A DNA stretch of 64,000 nt from CBDEGR01 sp965237895 (GTDB lineage: Bacteria > Acidobacteriota > Terriglobia > UBA7540 > JAPUME01). Positions 14,872 through 25,497 of the stretch are shown here, one piece after another. Below the pieces are notes generated by a model that saw only the letters and a program-made list of their open reading frames with translations, made no database searches and was not told where the DNA came from. Every line of letters begins with the position of its first letter. Within the stretch, counting starts at the first letter, position 1. Position numbers and translations under genes: made by a program. The stretch spans positions 434,001 through 498,000 of the forward strand of contig CBDEGR010000002.1 in assembly GCA_965237895.1 (NCBI GenBank), written 5' to 3'.

Positions 14872-15301
14872 ATGGGCAGGGGGTCGGACGGCGGGTGAGG
14901 AGACCCGAAAGCGCCTCCAGGAAGCCGGTTTCGAAATTTCGGAAGCCAAGGGCGAGCCCCACCTCTTTCACCTTAAAAAGTATAACTTCCTCCTTACCAT
15001 AGACTTACCTGCACGTTCCGCCCCCACACCCAAAGGTGCTCCCGGCTACCTGGTCAATGGGCGGCCCTGGCGGCTGGAGGACCGGGGATACCAGAAATTC
15101 TGGTGGCTCGACGGCCGACGCATCCCCGCGCTGGCCGTGCAACTCCAGGCTCTCCACCAATGCGAGGCCGAGGTGCGCGCCCTTCTGGGACTTCCTTCTA
15201 TCAGAGTGTCGCCCATCATTCTGAACGAGTACACCGCCCGTGCCGCGCTCCCTCCTCCGCACTCGTCGGCGGGTAGGAGGTGTGGTATGGTAGATTCTTG
15301 A
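14872..15301 (+). pseudogene. Unrecognised gene with a frameshift near its start
   Basis: From about 14890 to 15301 one plus-strand frame stays open and reads like real protein: TRKRLQEAGFEISEAKGEPH, LFHLKKYNFLLTIDLPA, LVNGRPWRLEDRGYQKFWWL and VSPIILNEYTARAA. It has no ATG, GTG or TTG near its beginning. The only good start, ATG 14872 with AAGGAG 11 bases before it, is one frame off and hits TGA after eight codons. Dropping one G from the GGGGG run at about 14879-14883 would join them into roughly 142 residues. So this is either a recently broken gene or a one-base sequence error. No family is recognised. It is divergent from cysM. Confidence 0.5.
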
Positions 15302-15326
15302 GGGTCGAATCCATGAAAACGGCATC

Positions 15327-15716
15327 ATGTTTATGATTCTGGCACTGGTCGACGACCTGTTCTTTTCCGCCAAGCTCGCCGAGGGGGCCAAACAGGCGGG
15401 CGTAACGTTGAAAACGGTGGGTACCCGCGAGGCGGTCTTGGAGAACTTGAAGGAGGGGTCCGTCGCCGGCTTGATTTTCGATCTCGATTGCGGGTCTACG
15501 GATGCGGTCGAGCTCATCGGTTCCCTAAAAGCCGCTCCGGACGCGAAAGCGAAACTCTTGCCGCCGATGGTCGCCTTCGTCCGCCATACGCACGAAGACA
15601 CCATCCGCCAAGCTGAAGCTGCCGGTTGCGATCGAGTCCTGCCGCGGTCCTCTTTTTTTAAGGACCTACCGGGACTCCTGCGTTCATTCCCTAATAGGGC
15701 TCTCCCAGGCTCCTGA
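15327..15716 (+). CDS. Response-regulator-like (pseudo)receiver protein
   Basis: The 129-residue protein has a CheY-like alternating pattern beginning MFMILALVDDLFFSAKLAEG, with the acidic pair in LVDD and a possible phosphoacceptor Asp in LIFDLDCGS. The conserved Thr/Ser on strand 4 is missing (MVAFVRHTH), and the conserved Lys on strand 5 is replaced by Arg in RVLPRSSF. It may therefore be an atypical or phosphorylation-independent receiver. There is no output domain and no adjacent histidine kinase. ATG 15327 or the second Met at 15333 could be the start; neither has a good ribosome site. Confidence 0.65.
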   Translation: MFMILALVDDLFFSAKLAEGAKQAGVTLKTVGTREAVLENLKEGSVAGLIFDLDCGSTDAVELIGSLKAAPDAKAKLLPPMVAFVRHTHEDTIRQAEAAGCDRVLPRSSFFKDLPGLLRSFPNRALPGS

Positions 15717-15864
15717 GGAAAATCCCCCCACCTTGCCACCCCGTCCGGGCATAAAGCATCTAAAGTGAAGGGCATGGGCAGTCGAAATAACCTCAAGAGG
15801 GCTGTTCCGCCGAACCGGGAAAATCGTGTCGACGCACAGCAGCGAATGCGAGGGAAAACCAGCT

Positions 15865-16410
15865 ATGCTTAGAGGCCATGCCATCCGGCAGCTCTTCGGT
15901 GATCTGATCCGCAAGAGCTTCTACCAGGACCTCCACTTCTACGACTATAAAATTACAGGTTATGTCGCCGATCTGCTGGTGGAATTCCTCCACACCGACC
16001 AACTCTATAAGATCCGGAACGGCCCGGGGAAACAACTGAATGATGTCGGGGAGATGCTGCTCGAATCGAACCCTCTGTTCGAGGCGTCCTCCTTTGACCG
16101 CGAGCGCGAGGTGCGCAAGCACATCGGCGATTACGTCCTCTTTCTCACCGGACTCTTCCTTGCCTACTTGCCCCGCCGGCGGCGTTCTCGGAGCCTCGAT
16201 TCGGTCCTCGACTACGTGAAGGCGGGGAAGGAATCCTACGGCATCGTCGCCAAGTTCGACCAATTCGAGTACCGGGACGCGGCGCCTCTGTTCGGCAGGC
16301 TCTCGGAACATTTCGAGCTCTGCGTCTTCGGCCTGAACCGCGTCGGCGGCTCGTTGCAGGAGATGGAAAGCCGGCCCTTAGAACAGGCCGAGCGCGTTCT
16401 CATCACCTAA
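15865..16410 (+). CDS. Conserved hypothetical protein
   Basis: The protein of about 181 residues is predicted to be soluble and mostly helical. It reads LRGHAIRQLFGDLIRKSFYQ, HFYDYKITGYVADLLVEFLH, then VRKHIGDYVLFLTGLF and AYLPRRRRSRSLDSVLDYVK. Similar proteins occur in acidobacterial genomes, but no function is known to me. I prefer ATG 15865 (GAGGG ten bases upstream) over the in-frame GTG at 15826. It follows the receiver-like gene by about 150 bases on the same strand. No catalytic motif or membrane helix stands out. Confidence 0.65.
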   Translation: MLRGHAIRQLFGDLIRKSFYQDLHFYDYKITGYVADLLVEFLHTDQLYKIRNGPGKQLNDVGEMLLESNPLFEASSFDREREVRKHIGDYVLFLTGLFLAYLPRRRRSRSLDSVLDYVKAGKESYGIVAKFDQFEYRDAAPLFGRLSEHFELCVFGLNRVGGSLQEMESRPLEQAERVLIT

Positions 16411-16553
16411 CTGTTAACCGGCGCTTCTTCTTACTCACTTTCTTCCCCCCACTCTTCCTATTTTCATGGGCTATTTTCACGAGCACCTCTGCCGTACGTA
16501 CAAGTACCGTATAATCGACTCCCGGCGGGAATCTGCTTGCAACCTCTTCCATT

Positions 16554-16676
16554 ATGGAAATCTACCGGCGGGCGCGGCTGGGCGAAGTGCCCGACTGCCG
16601 CCGACGTTGCCACCTCTACAGCAACATCACTTCCCACCTCTACGTTCACACCTTCTGGGACTTGGCCCGGGAGTAA
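16554..16676 (+). CDS. Possible 40-residue small protein
   Basis: A short frame reads MEIYRRARLGEVPDCRRRCH followed by LYSNITSHLYVHTFWDLARE. The mix of charged and aromatic residues looks protein-like. TATAAT lies at 16510-16515, but no fitting -35 or ribosome site is visible. It could equally be a gene remnant. The surrounding stretch 16411-16738 holds nothing else. Confidence 0.3.
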   Translation: MEIYRRARLGEVPDCRRRCHLYSNITSHLYVHTFWDLARE

Positions 16677-16706
16677 AAGTAGAAACCCCTTCCCAGCCCT
16701 TGTGAA

Positions 16707-16735
16707 TTGCCCGCGCTGGGGAAACGAGCTACAAT
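16707..16735 (+). promoter_or_regulatory. Promoter of the HEAT-repeat gene
   Basis: TTGCCC (16707-16712) and TACAAT (16730-16735) are 17 bases apart. The predicted start near 16742 leaves a leader of about 60 bases before the ATG at 16802. Confidence 0.55.
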
Positions 16736-16801
16736 TCTATGAGGTCCCCGAAAAGTCGTCCGCGCACGAAAGAGGAAAGCCGAAAGGCGAGGGAGGAAGT
16801 T

Positions 16802-18172
16802 ATGCGAAATCTATTTTGCCCGCTGATGGTATTGAGTATGGCCCTGGGCGTGGTCCCGAGACTGGAAAGTCTCCCGGCTCCGGCTCCAGCCGCCACGCAA
16901 GCGGAACTTGCCCAACTGCTGAAAAGCCCCGAAGAGCGCGTGCGGGCGGACGCTGCCGAAAAGCTCGGCAAGGGGGGCAAGGGGAGCGCCGTCGCGATTC
17001 TGGCCGGCGCGGTCAACGACCCCAGCGACAAGGTCCGCCGCAAAGTCGTCATCGCGCTGGACCGCATCCGCTACCCGTCCACCCTCACCCCGCTGATTCA
17101 GGCGACGGAGGATTCGGCGGCTGAACCGGGCCGCTTGGCCGTGCTGGCTCTGGTGAACCATTACACCGGAGGTGAGCTTCACCTCGGCGTGGGCGGCGCG
17201 TTTCGCAGCATCGGCGGTACGTTCCAAGGTGGGTACTTGTCGGACGACAGAAAGATCGACCCGGACATGAAGGTTTCGCCCGAGGTGATTCAGGGTCTCG
17301 ACCAAGTGCTCAAGCGCAATCAACAGCCCTGGCCCGTGCAACGAGCCTCGGCCTGGGCCTTGGGCGTGCTGCTGGCGCGCTCCAGCGTGCCGACGCTGGT
17401 CACCGCGGCCCACTCGCCAGATAAACATCTGGCCCGCGCATCGCTGAACGCCCTCGCCAAACTTCAAGACCGCTCGGCCGGGCCGCTCTTGTTGAATTTG
17501 CTCAATTCGGCTCATACGGGCGTCCGCCGTGACGCCGCCCTCACCGCCGGTCTCCTGCAGGCCTCAGAGGCCGTCATGCCGCTCACCCGGCTCTACCAGA
17601 AGGATGCGGACAAGAAGGTGCGGGAAAAAGCTCTGGAGGGATTGGCATACCTGGGCAAGCCCGAGTCCGCTCCCCTATTTCTGGAAGCGTTGAAGAAGCG
17701 GAACAAAAACATGCGCATGAGCGCCGCCGAGGGCCTGGCCCGCACCAAGGACCCGCAGTGGTTGGACGAGGTGAAGTTCGCCCTAGGCGAAGAAGAGGAG
17801 GGGCAGGTCCGGCTGGCCATGGCCTTCGCCCTTTGCGCCATGGGCAGCTATGAATATACTTCCGACCTGGTTCAACAGCTCGGTTCCCGCTTTCGCAGGA
17901 ACTACGCGCGGACTTATCTGATCGAGCTTTCCCGCATCCCCGACTTCCGCCCCCAGCTCTATTTGCAACTGGGTCACCACGCCGTCGACGTCCGCGTGAA
18001 TCTTTGCCGCGTGTTGCTCTACCACGGCGACCAAGCCACCATCGACGCGCTGAAGCTTTTGACGGAGGATGACTCGGCGGACGTGGCGATCGAGGCGCTC
18101 CGGGCCACACGCGTGATTCGCGCGCGGGAGATGGCGAGAGGAGGCCCCTCGCCGCAGATTCCGCTTCCCTAA
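16802..18172 (+). CDS. Exported HEAT-repeat protein
   Basis: This protein of about 456 residues starts at ATG 16802, which has GGAGG five bases upstream, and has a signal peptide (MRNLFCPLMVLSMALGVV). The rest is a superhelix of HEAT/PBS-lyase-type repeats of about 30 residues, for example KSPEERVRADAAEKLGKGG, DPSDKVRRKVVIALDRIRYP and KRNKNMRMSAAEGLARTKD. Such repeats form scaffolds for protein-protein contacts; no partner can be named. One central section (YTGGELHLGVGGAFRSIGG) breaks the repeat pattern. It has its own promoter and may be followed by the Kdo hydroxylase gene 56 bases later on the same strand. Confidence 0.75.
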   Translation: MRNLFCPLMVLSMALGVVPRLESLPAPAPAATQAELAQLLKSPEERVRADAAEKLGKGGKGSAVAILAGAVNDPSDKVRRKVVIALDRIRYPSTLTPLIQATEDSAAEPGRLAVLALVNHYTGGELHLGVGGAFRSIGGTFQGGYLSDDRKIDPDMKVSPEVIQGLDQVLKRNQQPWPVQRASAWALGVLLARSSVPTLVTAAHSPDKHLARASLNALAKLQDRSAGPLLLNLLNSAHTGVRRDAALTAGLLQASEAVMPLTRLYQKDADKKVREKALEGLAYLGKPESAPLFLEALKKRNKNMRMSAAEGLARTKDPQWLDEVKFALGEEEEGQVRLAMAFALCAMGSYEYTSDLVQQLGSRFRRNYARTYLIELSRIPDFRPQLYLQLGHHAVDVRVNLCRVLLYHGDQATIDALKLLTEDDSADVAIEALRATRVIRAREMARGGPSPQIPLP

Positions 18173-18227
18173 CCGTACCGGGAACGAAAATATCGTCTCC
18201 TTCCCGTTCGGAACCGAGAGCCCCACC

Positions 18228-19127
18228 ATGCCGCTTCAGAAGATTGAAAACTACGCCCCGGGAATGACCGCCACCGAGGAGATGTACCGGATGCTCGAGG
18301 GCGGCCGAGTGCTCTATTTTCCCCAAACGCCGTTCGAGCTCCCCCGCGAAGAGCGCGACTTTCTCGTCTCCCAGGAGAAGACCGAAGCCGGATACCACAA
18401 AAACATCAGCTACCGGCCTCTTCAAGACCGGCTCAAGGGACTCAAGCGCGCGGACCGGAAAACCCGCGCGCGCATGCAGGAGATCCTGCGCAACTACTCC
18501 CGGCGCGCCATTCAGTTCACCGGTTCTTTTCTTCTCCGCTATGCCGAATCCCGGCGCATCGACTACGCCAGCTTTCGCCCCCTCGAAGAAGAAGGACGGA
18601 AGATCGCCTTCCACTCCCGCAACGACCTGCTTCACATCGACTCGTTCCCCACACGGCCTTCCGAAGGCGACTGCCTGCTGCGCGTCTTTACCAACGTCCA
18701 CCCCACGCACCCGCGCGTCTGGGTCACATCAGATAATTTTGCGACGCTGGTCCGCCGCTACGGCGAAGAAGCCGGCCTGCCCCAGCCTCCCGGTCTGCTG
18801 CGAAGAATCGGTCGCGGCCTGCGCCGCACCCTCGCCGGGCTTCGCCTGTCGGCGGCGCCGCGCTCCGAATACGATCAATTCATGCTCCGCTTCCACCACT
18901 ACATGAAGGAGAACTCCGCTTTTCAAAAAGAGTGCCGGAAGGAGCAAGTCGAATTCTCTCCCGGGTCCAGTTGGATCGTCTTTACCGACATGACGTCGCA
19001 CGCCTGCCTGCGCGGGCGGCACATGCTGGAGCAGACCTTCTTCATCCGCCGCGCCGGCCTCGTCTGCCCGGAGAGGGCTCCGGTGGCGATCCTCGAAAGC
19101 CTCACCCACCGTTGTCTGACGGGGTAA
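18228..19127 (+). CDS. kdoO: Kdo 3-hydroxylase family protein (KdoO-like)
   Basis: KdoO enzymes are Fe(II)/2-oxoglutarate dioxygenases that hydroxylate the 3-deoxy-D-manno-octulosonic acid of the LPS inner core to Ko. The 299-residue protein has the iron motif HIDSF (H-x-D) inside HSRNDLLHIDSFPTRPSEGD, the family stretch LLRVFTNVHPTHPRVWVTSD and a distal His in TSHACLRGRHMLEQTFF. Its length fits the family. It implies a Kdo-containing LPS. No other core-assembly genes are adjacent. The ATG at 18228 follows the HEAT gene closely. Confidence 0.85.
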   Translation: MPLQKIENYAPGMTATEEMYRMLEGGRVLYFPQTPFELPREERDFLVSQEKTEAGYHKNISYRPLQDRLKGLKRADRKTRARMQEILRNYSRRAIQFTGSFLLRYAESRRIDYASFRPLEEEGRKIAFHSRNDLLHIDSFPTRPSEGDCLLRVFTNVHPTHPRVWVTSDNFATLVRRYGEEAGLPQPPGLLRRIGRGLRRTLAGLRLSAAPRSEYDQFMLRFHHYMKENSAFQKECRKEQVEFSPGSSWIVFTDMTSHACLRGRHMLEQTFFIRRAGLVCPERAPVAILESLTHRCLTG

Positions 19128-19255
19128 AGCTTCCTCGTGCGGCAGCCCGCACTTCCCTCCTCACTTATATCTCCGCACGGCTCCCTGCCGGCAATAGATT
19201 TCCATTTTGTGTGGGGAAGTAAAACGTAAGGGGAAATGCGAAAAAGGCGGGACGG

Positions 19256-20479
19256 CTACTCTTCTTGCGGTTCTCGATTCACCAGGCCCTGGGTAGCGGA
19301 TTCGATTAAGGCGGGTTCCTCGGCCATCGCCCAGCGGCGGTCTTCGGAAATGGCGAAATAACCCTTCTTGGAACGGACCTTCGCGCCCTTGCGGCGCACG
19401 CGTACCTGAATGGTGCGATACGTTCCGTCAAGCGTCGAATTCTGCGGCTTGTACGCCAGGACGTACTGTTCTTCCAGCTCGCGCCGGATCCCCTCGAGCG
19501 AATCGATCATCTGCACGAACCGCTCCGCCGAATAGACACCCTGACCCTTGGACAGAGCGCGGTTTTGCGAGGTCCCGGGAAATTGGCTGCCGCTCGATTG
19601 ATAACCGCGCATGTCGGCCCCGTAGGTCTCCTTGAGGGGGAACCCCGCCTGGCCGCCCGTTTCCCGAGAAAGCCGTTTGAGGAACTTGTCGCCGGGATTT
19701 GCAAACCCGTAGGACGTGGTGCCGATCGTATAGATCACCACTTCGGCGAGCCGCGCCATGGAGATGACCTCTTCCAAGGAATGCTCGCTTTCGGCGTCGT
19801 TGCCGTCGCTGATGACAACCAAAACGCGCCGGGTCGAACGGGGTGTTTCGTGACGGACCATCATGTCCTTACAAGCGAAATAGAGCGCATCGTAGAACGC
19901 CTTGCCGCCGCCGGCTTTCAAATCCTGGATCGATTCGTTCAATTTGTCGCGGTCGTTGGTGAAATCCTGGACCACTTCGAGCGAGGCGTCAAAGGTAAGA
20001 AGGAAAAGCTTGTGGCGGCGGCTGCGTTGCAGAAGGACGTAGGCGAATTCGCTGGCGGCGTCCTTTTCAAAAGTGAGGTGGCGCCGAGCGCTGTTGCTGG
20101 TGTCGAGCAATAGCCCCACGCGCAGGGGAACATCCGTTTCGCGGCGGAAATAGGAGATCTCCTGCCGTTTTCCGTCTTCGTAAATATTGAAGTCACTTTT
20201 GGTGAGACCGATTAGAAGCCTGTCCTTCGAGTCATAAACGGTCACGGGCACGCTGACCTCGTCCACCCGGATAACGATCGTCTCGGTGGGCAGATCTTGG
20301 GAATCGGCCGCGGCGGAAGGCGAAGAAGATGAAGCCGATGCGGGAGAGGGTTCCGAATGGGGCTGCTGCCCCCCAACAGACCAGGTTCCCACGATCAATC
20401 CCATAAAAACACAACTGCGGCGGAGCCACCCGGCACGGCCATCGATCTGAAATCCGGACAAAATCCTGAAAAAACTCAC
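19256..20479 (-). CDS. Acidobacterial-type VWFA-domain protein
   Basis: This protein of about 407 residues belongs to the VWFA-related family first defined in Acidobacteria (TIGR03436 type). It has an N-terminal signal or anchor (SCVFMGLIVGTWSVGGQ) and a Ser/Pro/Ala-rich linker. The conserved pre-domain has SVPVTVYDSKDRLLIGLTKS and FNIYEDGKRQEI. The VWA domain has the metal-ion site LLDTSNSAR (DxSxS). The end AKVRSKKGYFA is a family hallmark. These proteins are exported and presumed to bind other proteins; no substrate is known. GTG 20479 (AAAGG ten bases upstream) is preferred to GTG 20506. The family is a good marker of the phylum. Confidence 0.85.
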   Translation of the reverse strand: MSFFRILSGFQIDGRAGWLRRSCVFMGLIVGTWSVGGQQPHSEPSPASASSSSPSAAADSQDLPTETIVIRVDEVSVPVTVYDSKDRLLIGLTKSDFNIYEDGKRQEISYFRRETDVPLRVGLLLDTSNSARRHLTFEKDAASEFAYVLLQRSRRHKLFLLTFDASLEVVQDFTNDRDKLNESIQDLKAGGGKAFYDALYFACKDMMVRHETPRSTRRVLVVISDGNDAESEHSLEEVISMARLAEVVIYTIGTTSYGFANPGDKFLKRLSRETGGQAGFPLKETYGADMRGYQSSGSQFPGTSQNRALSKGQGVYSAERFVQMIDSLEGIRRELEEQYVLAYKPQNSTLDGTYRTIQVRVRRKGAKVRSKKGYFAISEDRRWAMAEEPALIESATQGLVNREPQEE

Positions 20480-20608
20480 TTTATTACAGCCTTTTCTTAG
20501 ACCCACCCGGTGACGGTTGTTCCTTCTTCCCGTTCTTCTTTCTTCTCGGAACTTTCCGCTTCCTGTTCACCGCTCTTCGAATTCAAATCCTATCCCGCGG
20601 CGGTATCC

Positions 20609-21802
20609 TTATTCCTCAGGTGACTCTTCTTTCTCTTCTTCCTTCGATTTTTCCTCGGGGTTCCCGGAATCGACGGGGAAATTTGGACCGTTCGAAGCGG
20701 GGCCGGGGCTCACCCCGTCCGCCGCAGGCTCCGGTTGCGAGGCGCCGTCGCCGCCGGAAGTAATTGGCTTCAGCACGACCGAGCTTCCCACCCGTGCTCC
20801 GCCCGGGGTGGTCTTGGGTCTGGACCCCTCGGCATCTTTGCCGTCTTTCGCCAGGACCATGACGGGTGTCTGGGTCGGCCGCACCGGTCCGCGGCGGGTC
20901 GCCGAAAGGTTCGGCTTGCTGCTCATGATGCCGGCAAAACGGGAGAACAATCCCTGCCCCTTCCTTCGCCTCTGGTCCCACTGAGCGCGGATCATCGTAG
21001 CCCGCGTCGGCCGGGGCGCGGGAATTCCCATGGTGACCAGCCGCTGCTTCGAGGGCTCCACATACGGGCTCAAGGGGTAGTCGGAAACGACGCGCGCGTA
21101 GTAGACAACGCTTTCGTCTTTTTTCCCGACCTTCTCCAGCGTATCGGCCAGCATCCAGATGCTCTCGTCCGCCCGGCTGTAGGCCGGATAGTCGTCGGCG
21201 ATCTCCTCTAGGCGCGAGATCGCCGCCTTATAGGCCTGTCTTTGATAATAGAAGTGTGCGATGCGGAAATTCGCCGAGGCCACCAACTCCTGCACCTGGC
21301 GAAGCTTGGCTTTTACTTTGCGGAGTAAGTAGCTGTCAGGATAGCGGAGAATGAACTCTTTGAACTCGGCTTCGGCCATGCGGGCCTGAGCCAGGTCGCG
21401 CCCCGCCTTGCTGAGGCGGCGGTAATGCGCCAGCCCCACTTTGTATTGCGCCTCCGGCGCTTCCGGCGCGGTGGGGAAAAACGTGATGAAATCTTTGTAC
21501 TCGGCCTGCGCCTGCGTCAGGCCGGCCGTTCCGCCTTCACGAAAATAAGCATCCGCGATGGCGAGCTTCGCCTTGGCCAGATATTCGCTGTCGGGATAGG
21601 TGTTGATCAACGTCTGGAGAGTCAGGCGGCCGATGTCGTACCGGCTCCTAGCGATATCGACCAGGGCTCGATCATAGAGAATCTTATCGGGCTGATCAGA
21701 TTCCGCCATGCCCTGAGCAATCTTCTTCGCCTCATGCGACCCGCAGGCCGCCAGGGCCAGGACCGCCGAGAGGAAAACCACACCACGCAGGTTCCTCTGC
21801 AT
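20609..21802 (-). CDS. bamD: Outer-membrane assembly lipoprotein BamD, extended C-terminus
   Basis: BamD is a lipoprotein of the BAM complex that inserts beta-barrel proteins into the outer membrane. The signal peptide ends in the lipobox LAAC. The TPR part (about residues 35-290) has family stretches YDIGRLTLQTLINTYPDSEY, FITFFPTAPEAPEAQYKVG and FKEFILRYPDSYL. A typical BamD ends near residue 250. Here about 110 further residues rich in Pro, Gly, Glu and Lys follow (from RPTRATMIRAQWDQRRRKG to the acidic tail KSKEEEKEESPEE), with no known domain. Start 21802 has GAGGG seven bases upstream. It is in a minus-strand run with rpe and a methyltransferase. Confidence 0.85.
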   Translation of the reverse strand: MQRNLRGVVFLSAVLALAACGSHEAKKIAQGMAESDQPDKILYDRALVDIARSRYDIGRLTLQTLINTYPDSEYLAKAKLAIADAYFREGGTAGLTQAQAEYKDFITFFPTAPEAPEAQYKVGLAHYRRLSKAGRDLAQARMAEAEFKEFILRYPDSYLLRKVKAKLRQVQELVASANFRIAHFYYQRQAYKAAISRLEEIADDYPAYSRADESIWMLADTLEKVGKKDESVVYYARVVSDYPLSPYVEPSKQRLVTMGIPAPRPTRATMIRAQWDQRRRKGQGLFSRFAGIMSSKPNLSATRRGPVRPTQTPVMVLAKDGKDAEGSRPKTTPGGARVGSSVVLKPITSGGDGASQPEPAADGVSPGPASNGPNFPVDSGNPEEKSKEEEKEESPEE

Positions 21803-21860
21803 CCCTGCGCCCTCGTTCCATGGGCTGAATCGACTGAACACCATCAAACCGTCCTCTTCC

Positions 21861-22538
21861 TTACACCTGGTGTGCCTGCGCCGCCTCGCCGGCTGCCCGC
21901 ACCAAATCTTCCAAAACCGCCCCTGGGTTCTTACTCAAAAAGACGGCCGCACCCACCACCAGGATGTCCGTCCCGGCCCGAGTCAGAGACACTAAATTCC
22001 GCTCGCTGATCCCGCCGTCAACCTCAATGCGAAAATCCAAACGCCTCTCTCCTCGCAGCCGCCGCAACTCCCGCACCTTCTCCACAGCTCTGGGAATAAA
22101 CTTCTGCGCTCCGAACCCCGGGCTCACCGACATCACCAGTACATAATCGAGATCCTCCAGGACGTCCTCCAGTACGGCGACCGGCGTCGAAGGATTGATA
22201 GCTACGCCAGCCTGTACTCCCTCGGCCCGGATGGCCTGCAGAACCCGATGGAGATGCGGCGTGGCCTCCTGATGCACCGAGACCATGTCCGCGCCTGCCT
22301 CGATAAACCGGGGCGCGTACTGCTCCGGGTCGGCCAGCATCAGATGGCAGTCCAAGACCAAGTCCGTCGCCTTCCGCAGCGAGGAGACCACGGGCGGACC
22401 TATCGTGAGATTGGGCACAAAATGCCCGTCCATCACATCGACATGCACAATCGCCGCACCCCCCGCCTTGATAATTTCCAACGCCTCTACAAGACGGGTG
22501 AAGTCCGCCGAAAGGATCGATGGCGCGATTTCTGCCAT
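21861..22538 (-). CDS. rpe: Ribulose-phosphate 3-epimerase
   Basis: Rpe interconverts ribulose 5-phosphate and xylulose 5-phosphate in the pentose phosphate pathway. The 225-residue TIM barrel has IAPSILSADF, the metal and catalytic motifs VHVDVMDGHFVPNLTIGPPV and CHLMLADPEQY, MSVSPGFGAQKF and the C-terminal phosphate site EVDGGISERN with GADILVVGAA-like TDILVVGAAVF. All match the family. ATG 22538 fits the homology; an in-frame ATG seven codons upstream at 22559 is less likely. It precedes bamD by about 58 bases on the minus strand, so the two may be cotranscribed, though their functions are unrelated. Confidence 0.95.
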   Translation of the reverse strand: MAEIAPSILSADFTRLVEALEIIKAGGAAIVHVDVMDGHFVPNLTIGPPVVSSLRKATDLVLDCHLMLADPEQYAPRFIEAGADMVSVHQEATPHLHRVLQAIRAEGVQAGVAINPSTPVAVLEDVLEDLDYVLVMSVSPGFGAQKFIPRAVEKVRELRRLRGERRLDFRIEVDGGISERNLVSLTRAGTDILVVGAAVFLSKNPGAVLEDLVRAAGEAAQAHQV

Positions 22539-22641
22539 GAATGCCTGCTCCGAACCCAATCAGACAATTCCAGGATAGCATAAAGATTTCACTCCGCCAA
22601 TCGCGTTCCCCGCCCGCCCCGGCCTCTTCGGACTCATCCCC

Positions 22642-23313
22642 TTACGGCCGAGTAACTCTTTTCAATCCAATACAATATACCGACGGCAAGAGAAAGGAGA
22701 ACCTGGGGCTCGACAAGATCAACTCGATCAGACTCGCCCACCTCTCGTACTTGGCGCGATAGTAGGACTTTCCCACCGGCTCGACCGCAGGGAAGGCGGC
22801 CTGGAGCAGTGCCGTCAACTCTTCTTCCCGAAATCCCGCGTGGGCGCCCAGCTCGTTGGCCCATCGGCCGCGAAGCCGCATCCAAACATCCTGCAAGTTC
22901 CAGACCACCTTCTCCCGGAACGTTGCTCTTCCCCCCAGGTAACCCACCCACCGCCCTTTGTTCGGAGTTCCCACCAAGGCCAGCCCGCCGGGCCTCAGGA
23001 CCCCGAACATCTCCCGGACGGCCCGCGCGGGGTCCCGAACATGTTCGATCACGTGATAGCAGTAGACCGCGTCAAAGACACCTTGCCGGAAGCAGAGTTG
23101 GCGGGCGTCGCCTTGGACCAAAGAGACTTGCGGCCCAAGCCCCGCCGCGCCGTCAAACGAGACATCTACTCCGACTACCTGGGAGGGAATCCGTCCGGCC
23201 AGGGCGCTCGGTTCCACCCCGCTCCGGCATCCGATCACCAAAACCCGCGACGGCTTCAATCCGTGGCGGGCAAGGTGCTGCGCGAAAAAACCGGCTTCGA
23301 AATCGTAGGACAT
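22642..23313 (-). CDS. Class I SAM-dependent methyltransferase
   Basis: The 223-residue protein has a Rossmann methyltransferase domain: motif I VLVIGCRSGVEPSALAG, VVGVDVS, VSLVQGDARQLCF, FDAVYCYHVIEHVRDP and LRPGGLALVGTPNKGRW. This architecture resembles methyltransferases of polyketide, sugar or envelope-lipid pathways, and the substrate cannot be predicted. A C-terminal hydrophobic segment (SLIELILSSPRFSFLLPSVY) could associate with the membrane. It starts at ATG 23313. It lies upstream of rpe and bamD on the same strand and is separated from the radical SAM gene by a strong terminator. Confidence 0.8.
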   Translation of the reverse strand: MSYDFEAGFFAQHLARHGLKPSRVLVIGCRSGVEPSALAGRIPSQVVGVDVSFDGAAGLGPQVSLVQGDARQLCFRQGVFDAVYCYHVIEHVRDPARAVREMFGVLRPGGLALVGTPNKGRWVGYLGGRATFREKVVWNLQDVWMRLRGRWANELGAHAGFREEELTALLQAAFPAVEPVGKSYYRAKYERWASLIELILSSPRFSFLLPSVYCIGLKRVTRP

Positions 23314-23364
23314 AAGCGATTCGGGTCGCTCGATTCCCCCTCAACTCTCGCACCGAGAACCTGG

Positions 23365-23406
23365 AAAAAGAAAAAGGGCACAGAGTAGGCTAGCTACCCT
23401 GTGCCC
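23365..23406 (-). terminator. Strong intrinsic terminator of the radical SAM gene
   Basis: On the minus strand GGGCACAGGGTA (23406-23395) pairs with TACTCTGTGCCC (23387-23376) around a seven-base loop and is followed by TTTTTCTTTTT. It lies 40 bases after the stop codon of the large radical SAM gene. Confidence 0.85.
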
Positions 23407-23445
23407 GCGTTTAAAGGTTTATGGTCGGATCAAGCGAGTCCGACG

Positions 23446-25497
<2,052 letters not shown>

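Noticed and set aside
15005..15796. 263-codon minus-strand frame opposite the receiver-like gene
   Set aside because: Composition is that of an antisense shadow; the plus-strand receiver pattern is convincing.
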